The position numbers and the translations under genes were made by a program. From the NCBI GenBank assembly GCA_019116245.1, contig DXCC01000020.1, forward strand, positions 21,791 to 85,790: a DNA stretch of 64,000 nt, in the 5' to 3' direction. Shown here piece by piece: positions 12,215-20,538 of this stretch. The DNA comes from Candidatus Tidjanibacter faecipullorum (lineage in GTDB: Bacteria > Bacteroidota > Bacteroidia > Bacteroidales > Rikenellaceae). The notes under the pieces are model-generated. The model had not been told where the DNA came from. It saw only the letters and a program-made list of their open reading frames with translations, and did not search any database. Every line of letters begins with the position of its first letter. Positions within the stretch are counted from its first letter, which is position 1.

Positions 12215-12255
12215 ACAAAAAGCGCCGGTCCCGACGGGACCGGCGCTTTCGTTTC
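12215..12255. terminator. Bidirectional terminator between SDR gene and ribH
   Basis: A perfect 14-bp stem AAAGCGCCGGTCCC (12219-12232) / GGGACCGGCGCTTT (12236-12249). Read on the minus strand it runs into TTTTTG, on the plus strand into CGTTTC, so it should serve both convergent genes, ribH better. Confidence 0.88.
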
Positions 12256-12284
12256 AGCCGTATCCTGCCCGCGCGGCGAGCGGA

Positions 12285-12809
12285 TCAGTTCACATTCATC
12301 GGATCGACCGTCGTCGCAGCCGAGGAGAGTTCGAATTCGCGCTGCAGATGCACCATCTTCACGACGGCAGCCGCCGCTTCATCGCCCTTGTTGCCCAGCC
12401 GGCCGCCGGCACGGTCGAGAGCCTGCTGCTGGTCCAGCGTGGTCAGCACGCCGAAGGCAATGGGCATGTTCCACTCGAGCATCACATCCGTAATGCCGCG
12501 CGTGGCCCCCATGCAGACATAGTCGAAATGAGGCGTCTCGCCCTTGACCACGCAGCCCAGAGCGATCACGCCGTCCACATCGGTGTGCTCGGCAAAGAAA
12601 CGGGCCCCCATCGGCAGTTCGAACGTACCGGGCACATACCGCACGATGATGTTCTCGTCGCTGCACCCGCAATTTTTCAGGGTCCGGATTGCGCCGTTAC
12701 GCAGCGCAAAGGTTACCTCGGAATTCCACTCCGACACCACGATGCCGATCTTCATGTCGGCAGCCGAAGGGATGGGACTTTCAAAATGCGAAAGATTCTT
12801 GGTGGCCAT
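12285..12809 (-). CDS. ribH: 6,7-dimethyl-8-ribityllumazine synthase
   Basis: Penultimate step of riboflavin synthesis: condenses 5-amino-6-ribitylaminouracil with 3,4-dihydroxy-2-butanone 4-phosphate; forms icosahedral or pentameric shells. 174 residues. Family segments visible: VPGTFELP, ALGCVVKGETPHFDYVC and FGVLTTLDQQQALDRAGG, including the catalytic histidine in GETPHF. Start MATKNLSHFESPIPS; the longer upstream frame begins before a palindromic hairpin and is not conserved. Follows the TPR gene on the minus strand, separated by a terminator-like hairpin. Confidence 0.97.
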   Translation of the reverse strand: MATKNLSHFESPIPSAADMKIGIVVSEWNSEVTFALRNGAIRTLKNCGCSDENIIVRYVPGTFELPMGARFFAEHTDVDGVIALGCVVKGETPHFDYVCMGATRGITDVMLEWNMPIAFGVLTTLDQQQALDRAGGRLGNKGDEAAAAVVKMVHLQREFELSSAATTVDPMNVN

Positions 12810-12851
12810 ACTTCTTTTTCTATGTATCGATGTTGTTGTTCGCCTGTTGTG

Positions 12852-12871
12852 CGGACAGCCGCGGCTGTCCG
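12852..12871. repeat. 20-bp perfect palindrome in the ribH leader
   Basis: CGGACAGCCGCGGCTGTCCG reads the same on both strands. It lies between the TPR-gene terminator and ribH and shares the GGCTGT/ACAGCC arms with that terminator. Confidence 0.7.
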
Positions 12872-12879
12872 GCATCAAA

Positions 12880-12911
12880 AAAAGGCTGTCGCTTGCGCCG
12901 CACAGCCTTTT
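12880..12911 (-). terminator. Terminator after the TPR gene, before ribH
   Basis: On the minus strand AAAAGGCTGT pairs with ACAGCCTTTT around a 12-base loop and continues into further Ts. It may be leaky if ribH depends on read-through. Confidence 0.8.
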
Positions 12912-12933
12912 GTCTTTTCTGCGGATAGCGCGC

Positions 12934-13653
12934 CTATTTGCCCTGCTGTCCGAACTCGCCGATCAGTTTGTCGATGTCGCGGGCCTCGAGGCTGCCGGCA
13001 TACTGGATCTTGATCCGCTGGCAGATCTTCACGGCCTCCTGGGCATTGCCCTGCGCGGCATAGACGAACGCCAGTTTGCGCAGATAATAGGGCGTCGTCA
13101 GCACGTTGTCGGCCGCCTCCACGGCACGGGAGTACATCTCCTGGGCCTTGGCATATTCGCCGCGGTTCACATGAATGTCGCCCCGCAGACCGAAATTCTG
13201 TGCATTGATGATGACACCCGGAGCGCCCTTCACGGGTCTGTATTGCTCCAGGCAAGTCATGGCGGCATCCAGATCACCCTGCTTCATGTAGCAGATACCG
13301 GCATAGTGAGCGGCCAGCCGGCCGGTGCGGGTCGAGCCGTAACGCTCCACCACGTCGAGGAAACCGGCGTTGCTGCCGTCGCCTTTGAGCGCGGCTTCGT
13401 AATTGTCGGCTGCGAACTGCTGCTCGGCCACGAACATCATCTCGGCCGCCTTCTCGTTACGCGGCTGGAGAATCAGGTAACGGTAGGCGAAGAAACCGCC
13501 GACAATGACCACCACCACGAGCAGACCGATCAGAAGCTGCTTGGTATGTTTTTCAAAAAACAGTTCCGTCTTGTCCAGCGCGGTCTCGATCTTCTGCTCG
13601 GGATCCACATGCTGTTCAGCCTGTTTGTTCTTTGCGTTTGCAGATGCACTCAT
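12934..13653 (-). CDS. Membrane-anchored tetratricopeptide repeat protein (YfgM-like)
   Basis: 239 residues. A charged N-terminal cytoplasmic segment of about 38 residues, one transmembrane helix at about 40-61 (LLIGLLVVVVIVGGFFAY), then a soluble TPR domain with repeated helix pairs (AAHYAGICYMKQGDLDAAM; GDIHVNRGEYAKAQEMYSRA; LAFVYAAQGNAQEAVK). YfgM-type proteins assist envelope protein biogenesis, but the exact role here is unknown. The TPR-ribH pairing recurs in Bacteroidales as far as I recall. Divergent from recF with a TATTTTTG promoter at 13737-13744. Confidence 0.85.
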   Translation of the reverse strand: MSASANAKNKQAEQHVDPEQKIETALDKTELFFEKHTKQLLIGLLVVVVIVGGFFAYRYLILQPRNEKAAEMMFVAEQQFAADNYEAALKGDGSNAGFLDVVERYGSTRTGRLAAHYAGICYMKQGDLDAAMTCLEQYRPVKGAPGVIINAQNFGLRGDIHVNRGEYAKAQEMYSRAVEAADNVLTTPYYLRKLAFVYAAQGNAQEAVKICQRIKIQYAGSLEARDIDKLIGEFGQQGK

Positions 13654-13736
13654 AAAAATCTATCGTTTTTAGAACCGGACCGTTCGCGACGGCCCCATTT
13701 GCGTTATTCTCGTTTGTACGAAACAATTTCGAGTGA

Positions 13737-13744
13737 CAAAAATA
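13737..13744 (-). promoter_or_regulatory. Candidate -7 element for the TPR gene (TATTTTTG)
   Basis: Minus-strand match to TAnnTTTG, 84 bases before the start codon, in the divergent TPR/recF region. Confidence 0.45.
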
Positions 13745-13836
13745 CACTTTTTTGGCGAACAACCCGCCTACAACGTCAAGATTTTTCAGCGGAAACCGCC
13801 CGAGGCGGAAGGTTTCGGAATTCGGAGCGGAATGCG

Positions 13837-13844
13837 TATCTTTG
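13837..13844 (+). promoter_or_regulatory. Candidate -7 element for recF (TATCTTTG)
   Basis: Exact TAnnTTTG match 43 bases before the recF ATG. The frame is open further upstream, but any start there would precede the predicted transcript. Confidence 0.5.
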
Positions 13845-13886
13845 GAAGCGGTTTCCGCCGCTATTGCGGAAGCCGTGTGCATCACC

Positions 13887-14990
13887 ATGTATATCCGCAA
13901 ACTTTCGCTGCTCAACTTCAAGAACATCGCCCAGGCCGACCTGACCCTGCGCGAGGGCATCAACTGCTTCACGGGACGGAACGGCGCCGGCAAGACCAAC
14001 GTGATCGACGCGGTGTGGTACCTCTCCATGTGCAAGAGCGCGCTGACCATGACCGACGGCCAGAGCATCCGCCACGGCGAGGAGTTCTTCCTGCTCAGCG
14101 GCGACTACACGGCGGACGACGGCCGCCACGAGACGGTCACCTGCTCCTTCCGGCGCGGCAACGGCAAGGTGCTCAAGCGCAACGGCAAGGAGTACGAACG
14201 GCTGTCGGACCACATCGGCATGATTCCGGCCGTCATCGTGTCGCCGGCGGACAGCTTTCTGGTGAGCGATGCGGCCGACGAGCGGCGCAAGTGGCTGAAT
14301 GCCTTCATCTCGCAGCACGACCGCGACTACCTCAACGCCCTGATCCGCTACAACCGCGCGCTGGCCGAGCGCAACCGGCTGCTCAAGCAGCTCCAGTCGC
14401 CCCAGCAGGGCGAACTGCTCGAAGTCTTTGACATGCAGCTGGCCGCCCACGGACGGACCATCCATGCAGCCCGGGCGGCAGCCGTCCGGGAACTGCGCCC
14501 CATCGTGGAGGAGTACTACCGCATCATCTCCGGCGACCGCGAACAGGTGTCGCTCGACTACCGTTCGGAACTGAACGACACCGAACCGGAGGCGCTGCTG
14601 GAGGCCTCGCGCGCCCGCGACATCGCCAATCAGTTCACCACGAGCGGCGTCCACCGCGACGACATGGTGATGAAGATCGGCGGCTATCCGCTGCGCAAAT
14701 ACGGCTCGCAGGGGCAGCAGAAGTCGTTTCTGATCGCCCTCAAGCTGGCGCAGCACGCCATTCAGACCGAACGGGGAGGCGAACGCCCGATCCTGCTGCT
14801 GGACGACCTGTTCGACAAGCTCGATGCCGGCCGGCTCGAAGCGCTCATCACGCTGGTCAACGACCGCCGGTTCGGCCAGATCGTCATCTCGGACTGCAAC
14901 CGCACCCGTCTGACCTCCATTCTGGAAAGCTGTGCGGCCGATTACGCTCACTTTGAAGTCGAAGCAGGCACCATCGTGCCTGAAAAATAA
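13887..14990 (+). CDS. recF: DNA replication/repair protein RecF
   Basis: SMC-like ATPase that loads RecA at gaps with RecOR. 367 residues starting MYIRKLSLLNFKNI, the conserved RecF N terminus. Walker A GRNGAGKTN, ABC-type signature SQGQQKS and Walker B LLLDDLFDKLD are all present. Followed after 8 bases by a DUF721/DciA gene, a pairing also found near origins in other phyla. dnaA, dnaN and gyrB are not in this window. Confidence 0.96.
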   Translation: MYIRKLSLLNFKNIAQADLTLREGINCFTGRNGAGKTNVIDAVWYLSMCKSALTMTDGQSIRHGEEFFLLSGDYTADDGRHETVTCSFRRGNGKVLKRNGKEYERLSDHIGMIPAVIVSPADSFLVSDAADERRKWLNAFISQHDRDYLNALIRYNRALAERNRLLKQLQSPQQGELLEVFDMQLAAHGRTIHAARAAAVRELRPIVEEYYRIISGDREQVSLDYRSELNDTEPEALLEASRARDIANQFTTSGVHRDDMVMKIGGYPLRKYGSQGQQKSFLIALKLAQHAIQTERGGERPILLLDDLFDKLDAGRLEALITLVNDRRFGQIVISDCNRTRLTSILESCAADYAHFEVEAGTIVPEK

Positions 14991-14998
14991 CCCTCCCC

Positions 14999-15289
14999 AT
15001 GCGAAGAAGTACCCCCACCCGAATCGGCGACCTCTGGTCGGGATTCATCGAGTCCAACCCCACCCGCATGCGCCGCTTCTGCGAGGCGCGGATTCCCGAA
15101 CTGTGGCCGGAAGTGGCCGGCGCCGCCGCATCGTTCACCACGGCGCTCGACATCCGCAACGGCATGCTCTATGTGTCGATCCGCTCGTCCGTCGTGCGCC
15201 ACGAACTCTTCATGCGGCGCGCCGAACTGCAGCAGGAGCTGAACCGGCGGCTGGGCATGAACGTCGTGGCCGGCATCATCGTCAAGTGA
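14999..15289 (+). CDS. DUF721 / DciA family protein
   Basis: 96 residues. Carries the DUF721 signature region (LWPEVAGAAASFTTALDIRNGMLYV... and a late VSIRSSVVRHEL helix). DciA, the founding characterised member, is a loader of the replicative helicase DnaB in bacteria lacking DnaC. Cotranscribed with recF. This short form consists of little beyond the domain core; helicase loading here is inferred from the family and position. Confidence 0.82.
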   Translation: MRRSTPTRIGDLWSGFIESNPTRMRRFCEARIPELWPEVAGAAASFTTALDIRNGMLYVSIRSSVVRHELFMRRAELQQELNRRLGMNVVAGIIVK

Positions 15290-15310
15290 TCGCCCGAGCC
15301 CGACATGCCA

Positions 15311-15347
15311 TGCGGCCGGCGGAGTTCATCCGCCGGCCGCACGTTTT
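15311..15347. terminator. Terminator between the recF-dciA operon and the CDF gene
   Basis: A perfect 13-bp stem TGCGGCCGGCGGA / TCCGCCGGCCGCA with loop GTTCA, followed on the plus strand by CGTTTTC. Convergent genes on both sides. Confidence 0.85.
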
Positions 15348-15367
15348 CTGACACTGCCGTCCCCGCC

Positions 15368-16351
15368 TCAGCAGGTGCCGCAACCGTCGGAGGAGCAGCA
15401 GCACTCGGGACGTTCAAATTCGAGCGTAGCGTGCGAGATCCCCATCTCGCCCAGCAACTGTTTCACATGCCGCTTCACCTCCTCTTCATCGGCGCCGCGT
15501 CCGACCACCAAATGGGCGGTCAGCGCATTCTCCGTCGTGCTCATGGCCCAGATGTGAATGTGGTGCATGTCGCTTACGCGGGGTTCGTGCTCCAGCACCT
15601 CGCTGCGCACCTTGTCGGGTTCGGGTACCCCTTCCGGCACGCCGTCCAGCGACAGGCGCACACTGTCCAGCAACAGCCGCATGGTCGAAACCAGGATCAC
15701 CACGGCAATCACGATGCCGATGATCGGGTCAATCAGATACCACCCCGTCAGGCTGATAATCACGCCCGACACGACAACGCCCAGCGACACCAGCGCATCG
15801 GCCGCCATGTGCAGAAAGGCCCCCTTGACATTCAGATCCCGCTTGCGGTCCTTCATGAAGAGCCAGGCCGTGAGAGCATTCACCACGATCCCCACACCGG
15901 CCACCCAGGCGATGGCGCCGCCCTCGACGGGATGGGGATTGCGCAGCTTCTCGATACTCTCCCAGATGATGATGCCGACGGCCACCAGCAGGATGCAGGC
16001 ATTGAGCAGCGACACAAGCACCGTGCTCTTCTTGTAACCGTACGTATAGCGCTGGTTGGAAGGCACCTGCGACAGTTTGAAGGCCAGCAGTGCCAGCACC
16101 AGGCTGACCACGTCGCTCAGGTTGTGGCCCGCATCGGAGATCAGCGACACGGAGCTGAGCCAGATGCCCGCCCCCAGTTCGACGATCACATAAAAGATGT
16201 TCAAAAAGATACCCAGCTTGAAAGCTTTGTTGAGATGCTCCATCGAACTGGGCAGGTGATGGTGATGATGGTGGGCATGGTCGTGTCCGTGCACCGCCTC
16301 ATGCCCTGCGGAGGTCTCCTCCCTGCAGGCGTGTTCCCGGTTTGTTTCCAT
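15368..16351 (-). CDS. Cation diffusion facilitator, zinc-type, with His-rich N terminus and Cys-rich C terminus
   Basis: Proton-coupled divalent-metal exporter of the CDF/ZnT family, 327 residues. N-terminal cytoplasmic segment with a histidine run (HGHDHAHHHHHH, about residues 22-33), six predicted membrane helices, metal-site residues HNLSD in helix 2 and HMAADALVSLG in helix 5 (the HD-HD zinc arrangement), then the cytoplasmic dimerisation domain. It ends CCCSSDGCGTC, an unusual cysteine tail that could bind metal. Start METNREHACREE; an upstream in-frame ATG adds 18 non-family residues. Lies 84 bases downstream of a paralogue. Confidence 0.93.
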   Translation of the reverse strand: METNREHACREETSAGHEAVHGHDHAHHHHHHLPSSMEHLNKAFKLGIFLNIFYVIVELGAGIWLSSVSLISDAGHNLSDVVSLVLALLAFKLSQVPSNQRYTYGYKKSTVLVSLLNACILLVAVGIIIWESIEKLRNPHPVEGGAIAWVAGVGIVVNALTAWLFMKDRKRDLNVKGAFLHMAADALVSLGVVVSGVIISLTGWYLIDPIIGIVIAVVILVSTMRLLLDSVRLSLDGVPEGVPEPDKVRSEVLEHEPRVSDMHHIHIWAMSTTENALTAHLVVGRGADEEEVKRHVKQLLGEMGISHATLEFERPECCCSSDGCGTC

Positions 16352-16435
16352 CGTTTCGATTTGTTTGCCGTTTCTGCAAAGATGGGAAAAAATGTGCGGA
16401 CGCACGTTACAGAATTTACCGGCAGATTTACAACT

Positions 16436-17359
16436 TTACCCGCGCACCTCCGGTTCGTCGTACCGTACGGCGGCATATTCGCACTCCTCGCCGGGGTGTT
16501 CGAACTCCAGATTGGCATGGGTGATGTTCAGTTCGGCCAGATGGTGTTTGATCCGGCGCTTCAGATCGGCGCCGACATGCGGCGTACTGACCACGACATG
16601 GGCCGTGAAGGCATTTTCCACGGTGCTCACGGCCCACAGGTGAATGTAGTGTATATCGACCACCTCGGGCTCGCGGGCCATGATCGTCTCGCGCACCGTA
16701 CGCGGATCCAGTCCCTCGGGGACGCCGTCAAGCGCCAGCCGCAGACTCTCGGAAATGTGCCGTACGGCCGACACCAGAATGAAGCCCGAGTTGAAGAGGG
16801 CGATTACCGGGTCGAGCACATAGAGATCGGTGAACGAGATGATGACGCCGGCCAGCACGACCCCCAGCGAGACGAGCGTATCCGCCGCCACGTGCAGGAA
16901 GACGCCGTCCACATTCAGATCGCGTTTCCGGTGACGATAGAACATCCACAGCGTCAACACATTCACGCCAACACCGATCGCGGCGATCCACGCCACGTAA
17001 CCGCCCTCGACCGGGCTGGGATGGATCAGTTTCTCGATACTGCGCATAACCACCGCCCCGATGGCGACGAACAGTACGCAGGCATTGACCAGCGACACGT
17101 GGATCGTACTCTTCTTGTAGCCGAACGTAAACCGTTCGTTCGGCTCCTTGTGCATCAGCCGGAAAGCGACCATCGAGAAGAAGAGCGCAAAGACATCGCT
17201 CACGTTGTGCCACACGTCGGAGAAGAGTGCCACGGAGTTCAGCACGAAGCCGGCGATCAGCTCCGCCACCAGAAAGGCCACATTGATGACGATCCCGACC
17301 TTGTAGGCGTTGTCGAGATAGTTCATCCGTTCAAAAAAGGAGCGTTTCGTCTGCTTCAT
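16436..17359 (-). CDS. Cation diffusion facilitator, second copy
   Basis: 307 residues, closely similar to the following gene (shared stretches FGYKKST, HPVEGG/SPVEGG-like loop, LDGVPEG). Six membrane helices; HNVSD and HVAADTLVSLG keep the zinc-type transport site. It lacks the polyhistidine segment and the C-terminal cysteine tail of its neighbour and ends in an acidic EPEVRG tail. Most simply a tandem duplication with divergence of the metal-handling ends. Specificity (Zn, Fe, Mn) not decidable from sequence. Confidence 0.93.
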   Translation of the reverse strand: MKQTKRSFFERMNYLDNAYKVGIVINVAFLVAELIAGFVLNSVALFSDVWHNVSDVFALFFSMVAFRLMHKEPNERFTFGYKKSTIHVSLVNACVLFVAIGAVVMRSIEKLIHPSPVEGGYVAWIAAIGVGVNVLTLWMFYRHRKRDLNVDGVFLHVAADTLVSLGVVLAGVIISFTDLYVLDPVIALFNSGFILVSAVRHISESLRLALDGVPEGLDPRTVRETIMAREPEVVDIHYIHLWAVSTVENAFTAHVVVSTPHVGADLKRRIKHHLAELNITHANLEFEHPGEECEYAAVRYDEPEVRG

Positions 17360-17487
17360 CGGTCACGGCAGGAAGGCGGGGATGAAAAACATCAAGGGTC
17401 GGATGCGGGCCGGTCATGCCCCACCCGACCCGTATCGGAACAGGCTGTGCGCGGCCGGTCCACGGTCCGGCCAACGGACAGTCCCGC

Positions 17488-18069
17488 TTAGAACGTCACA
17501 ACGGGAGCGGTCTCACTGCCCTCGACGGCCTCGAAGGGCGTGGCACGCTCAAAGCCGAAGAGACCGGCCAGAATGTTGGTCGGGAAGCGGCGGATCCGCG
17601 TATTGTAGACGCGCACCGCCTCGTTGTAGCGGTTCCGCTCGGTAGCGATGCGGTTCTCCGTTCCCTCGAGCTGGGCCTGCAGTTCCGAGAAGTTCTGGTT
17701 AGCCTTCAGATCGGGATAGGCCTCCTGAATCATCAGCAGACGTCCCAGCGCGGCGGTCAGTTCACCCTGCGCAGCCTGATACTGCTGCATGGATTCGGCG
17801 GTCAGTGCCTCCGGATCGACCGTCACCTGCGTGGCGCGCGCACGGGCGGCCACCACGCTCTCCAGCGTCTGCGACTCATGCTCGGCATACCCCTTGACCG
17901 TATTCACCAGATTGGGAATCAGGTCGCTGCGGCGCTGATACTGGTTCTCGACCTGCGCCCAAGCGGTCTTGACGGCCTCGTCCTGTTTGACCAGCGAGTT
18001 GTAACCTCTCGCAAACCATATACCCATCGCCGCCGCTATGGCGATGACTATGATCCATCCTTTTTTCAT
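17488..18069 (-). CDS. lemA: LemA family protein
   Basis: 193 residues with one N-terminal membrane helix (about 4-20) and a long helical domain containing the LemA signature YNSLVKQDEAVKTAWAQVENQYQRR-type segment followed by RSDLIPNLVNTVKGYA. C-terminal FGFERATPFEAVEG is the usual family end. Function is poorly known; LemA genes typically sit beside TPM-domain genes, as here, where the TPM gene lies 50 bases upstream and is probably cotranscribed. Confidence 0.93.
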   Translation of the reverse strand: MKKGWIIVIAIAAAMGIWFARGYNSLVKQDEAVKTAWAQVENQYQRRSDLIPNLVNTVKGYAEHESQTLESVVAARARATQVTVDPEALTAESMQQYQAAQGELTAALGRLLMIQEAYPDLKANQNFSELQAQLEGTENRIATERNRYNEAVRVYNTRIRRFPTNILAGLFGFERATPFEAVEGSETAPVVTF

Positions 18070-18119
18070 GTGCTCTTTATTTTTAAATAATTTTAAATTC
18101 TCGTATTTCTACCGGAGAT

Positions 18120-19019
18120 TCAGAAACTGCCGCGGGCACCGCCACCGCCGAAACTGCCGCCACCAAAGCCGCCTCCGCCCCTGCCGAAGCCTCCGCCGCC
18201 TCCCATCATACCGCCCAGACCGCCGCCGATGATGACGCCGCCGGCTCCGCCCCCATGGGTATTGCGCCGCACGACCGTATGGCCGCAGTTGCGGCACACG
18301 TACACGACCTCCTCGGTACGCGTACTGCCGGTGTCGGAAATCAGCCGCGTGTCGGTCCGCTTCAAGGCCCGCTTGTGACACTTCGGGCACCGTCTGGCGT
18401 TATACCAGCCCAGCCCGATGATCAGCAGCGGCAGGCCAAGGAAAAACAGGAGTTCCAGCCACGCCCCATTTCCGCCCTGACTTTGCGTCAGATCGGCGGG
18501 GGTACGCCCCTGCAACACCTCGCAGATGGCGGTCAGTCCCGCCAACATGCCGGCATCCCAGTCCTGCTGCCGGAAAGCAGGCAGCATATAGCGGTCGATG
18601 ATCCGCTTGAGCAGCGCATCGGGCAGGTCACCCTCCAGACCGTAGCCGGTCTGGATCTCGATGGCCCCCTGGTCGATGACCAGCAGTACGCCCAGGCCGT
18701 CATCGACATCCCGGCGTCCCACGCCCCAGCGGGTGACCAGCCGCTGGAGAAAATCGAACGGCTCCGCATCGCCGATGGAGCGAACCGCCACCACGGCCAC
18801 CTCCGCCCGACCGCTCTCCCGCAGGGCATAGAGCATCGTATCGATCCGATAGACGGTCGAAGCCGAGAGCAGTCCGTCGGGATTGCTCACGAAGCGGGTG
18901 CGATCCATCACCTGCACGTTGGGAATATCCTCCACCCGATAGGCGCGCGGCTCACTCCGCAGCGGGAGCGCCGCCAGGGTCAGCAGAACCAGAAGGGTCA
19001 GCAAGCGTTTCATTCTCAT
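18120..19019 (-). CDS. TPM-domain (YgcG-like) protein with zinc ribbon and glycine-rich tail
   Basis: 299 residues. Signal peptide (about 1-22), TPM domain at ~30-165 (VSNPDGLLS start, DDGLGVLLVIDQG and IQTGYGLEG motifs), one membrane helix at ~190-205, a four-cysteine zinc-ribbon-like segment (CPKCHKRA ... CRNCGH) and a final ~50 residues of almost pure Gly/Phe/Arg. The TPM domain faces the periplasm and the ribbon probably the cytoplasm. Together with LemA it forms a conserved two-gene unit linked to membrane or photosystem/cytochrome maintenance in other organisms; role here unknown. Confidence 0.88.
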   Translation of the reverse strand: MRMKRLLTLLVLLTLAALPLRSEPRAYRVEDIPNVQVMDRTRFVSNPDGLLSASTVYRIDTMLYALRESGRAEVAVVAVRSIGDAEPFDFLQRLVTRWGVGRRDVDDGLGVLLVIDQGAIEIQTGYGLEGDLPDALLKRIIDRYMLPAFRQQDWDAGMLAGLTAICEVLQGRTPADLTQSQGGNGAWLELLFFLGLPLLIIGLGWYNARRCPKCHKRALKRTDTRLISDTGSTRTEEVVYVCRNCGHTVVRRNTHGGGAGGVIIGGGLGGMMGGGGGFGRGGGGFGGGSFGGGGARGSF

Positions 19020-19042
19020 TCCGTTCGTTTCTTATCGCTTTG

Positions 19043-19050
19043 CAAATGTA
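19043..19050 (-). promoter_or_regulatory. Candidate -7 element for the TPM-lemA operon (TACATTTG)
   Basis: Minus-strand TAnnTTTG match 24 bases before the TPM gene start, in the 42-bp gap after the transglycosylase gene. Confidence 0.45.
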
Positions 19051-19061
19051 TCAAAATCCGG

Positions 19062-20459
19062 TCAATCCGCCGCATCCGCCGCGGGCGAATCATCCGGTCC
19101 GGAGGGCGGCACATCCGGGGCCGGAGCCACATTGCTGCAATAGATCGCATAGCGCTCCGCGACATCCTCCACGAAAGCGAGCGTCTCGCTGCTGCCCCGG
19201 AAACGGCGGTACGGAATCGAATCGTTGCGATAGGTGCGGTCCCCCATCAGGGCCAGGTAATCGGCCACCGTCTCCCACAGATCGGCATCACTGCCTTCCG
19301 CTTCGGCCAGCCGGCGGGCATTGCGCACTGTTCCCACCCCAGAATTATAGGCGGCCAGCACAATCCGGAGCTTCTCCTCCGCATCCATGCTGTCCGCGAG
19401 CGCCAGCTGCGCCTCGATCTCCTCGAGCAGCCGGGCCGCCGCCGTCACATTGGTCTCCGGGTCGAACAGCTGCGAGGCTCCGATCCCCAGGTGACGCGCC
19501 GTGACCGGCATGATCTGCATCATGCCCACCGCCCCCGCACCGGAACGCACACCGGCCCGGAAATGCGATTCGTGATAGGCGATGGCCGCAAGCAGCCGCC
19601 AGTCCATCGCTTCACGCGCCCCGACCCGCCGGAACAACTCATCCCAGACGGAGATGCCGCCGACCACCCGGCAGGGCGGCACGATGTCGGCCACACAGGC
19701 CGCAAATCCGTCACCCGCATAGCGGGCCCGCAGGCGTCGGGCATCATCGGTTTTGCGCCACTCCGCCAGCCAGGCATGTAGATCGGACGCCCAGGCCGGA
19801 CGCCCCTCGGGGCCATACCCCAGGCCGATGCGCACCTCCTCGGGAAAGGCATGGATCGTTACCATGCCGCCGAGCAGCGCATCCGCCATGGCCGCCTCTC
19901 CCTGTTCGCAGATCAGGTAATCCACCGCACCGGTCAGCAGGTCGCCGAACGGTTCGGCTCCGTCGGCCGCCACGCACAGCTCGGTGGCCGGCAGCAGATC
20001 GCGCAGCTGGTCGTAACTCCGCGTATGCTGAAACCCCGCCGCCAGCCATACCCGCCCGTCGCCGATGCGCTGGGCCAGATCGTGCATCGACGTCACGGGC
20101 TGCTCACCCGCCGCGGCCAGCACCACGTAATGGGTCGCACCGAGGGTCATGTATTTCCGCCGGCGACGGACGGAGGGCACCGTCCGCAGGGAAGCCTCCG
20201 CTCCGCTGCCCCCCGCGTCCCGCACGAGCGACAGCACGACGCCCGTCGAGTCACAATAGGCACGCAGCAGATCGCAATAGTAGCCGTACCGTTCCCCGCC
20301 GATCACCAGATCGGCCGGCGCATCGGCCGCCACGACCACCCGCAGCGAATCGCCCGCCGAAACGGCATGCGCACGGGAGGCGCCGCGATCCGTCTCGCAG
20401 CTCCAGCCGCACAGGAGCACCAACAGCGCTCCCCACCACCAATTTCGTTTTCGGTTCAT
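19062..20459 (-). CDS. MltF-like lytic transglycosylase with solute-binding domain
   Basis: 465 residues. N-terminal export signal ending near Cys17/Cys20, possibly lipidated although the lipobox is weak. A family-3 solute-binding-like domain covers about 35-270, then a GH23 SLT domain at ~290-420: catalytic Glu in AYHESHF, GMMQIMP and AYNSG motifs. MltF proteins cleave murein in the periplasm, the first domain acting as regulator. Start MNRKRNWWWG; a longer upstream frame overlaps the porin end and has no signal peptide at its start. Confidence 0.9.
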   Translation of the reverse strand: MNRKRNWWWGALLVLLCGWSCETDRGASRAHAVSAGDSLRVVVAADAPADLVIGGERYGYYCDLLRAYCDSTGVVLSLVRDAGGSGAEASLRTVPSVRRRRKYMTLGATHYVVLAAAGEQPVTSMHDLAQRIGDGRVWLAAGFQHTRSYDQLRDLLPATELCVAADGAEPFGDLLTGAVDYLICEQGEAAMADALLGGMVTIHAFPEEVRIGLGYGPEGRPAWASDLHAWLAEWRKTDDARRLRARYAGDGFAACVADIVPPCRVVGGISVWDELFRRVGAREAMDWRLLAAIAYHESHFRAGVRSGAGAVGMMQIMPVTARHLGIGASQLFDPETNVTAAARLLEEIEAQLALADSMDAEEKLRIVLAAYNSGVGTVRNARRLAEAEGSDADLWETVADYLALMGDRTYRNDSIPYRRFRGSSETLAFVEDVAERYAIYCSNVAPAPDVPPSGPDDSPAADAAD

Positions 20460-20538
20460 ACCTCTGTTCGGGTTGTCGGGGTTGACGGGAGGGGCCGGCC
20501 GTGCGGCCCCGTTCGGAGACGGCACCGGTCGATGCCGC

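Noticed and set aside
12810..12930. FMN riboswitch upstream of ribH
   Set aside because: The conserved core sequence and multi-stem junction are not present; only two simple hairpins are seen.
15000..15165. Second gene antisense to DUF721
   Set aside because: Short, composition-driven frame opposite a conserved gene.
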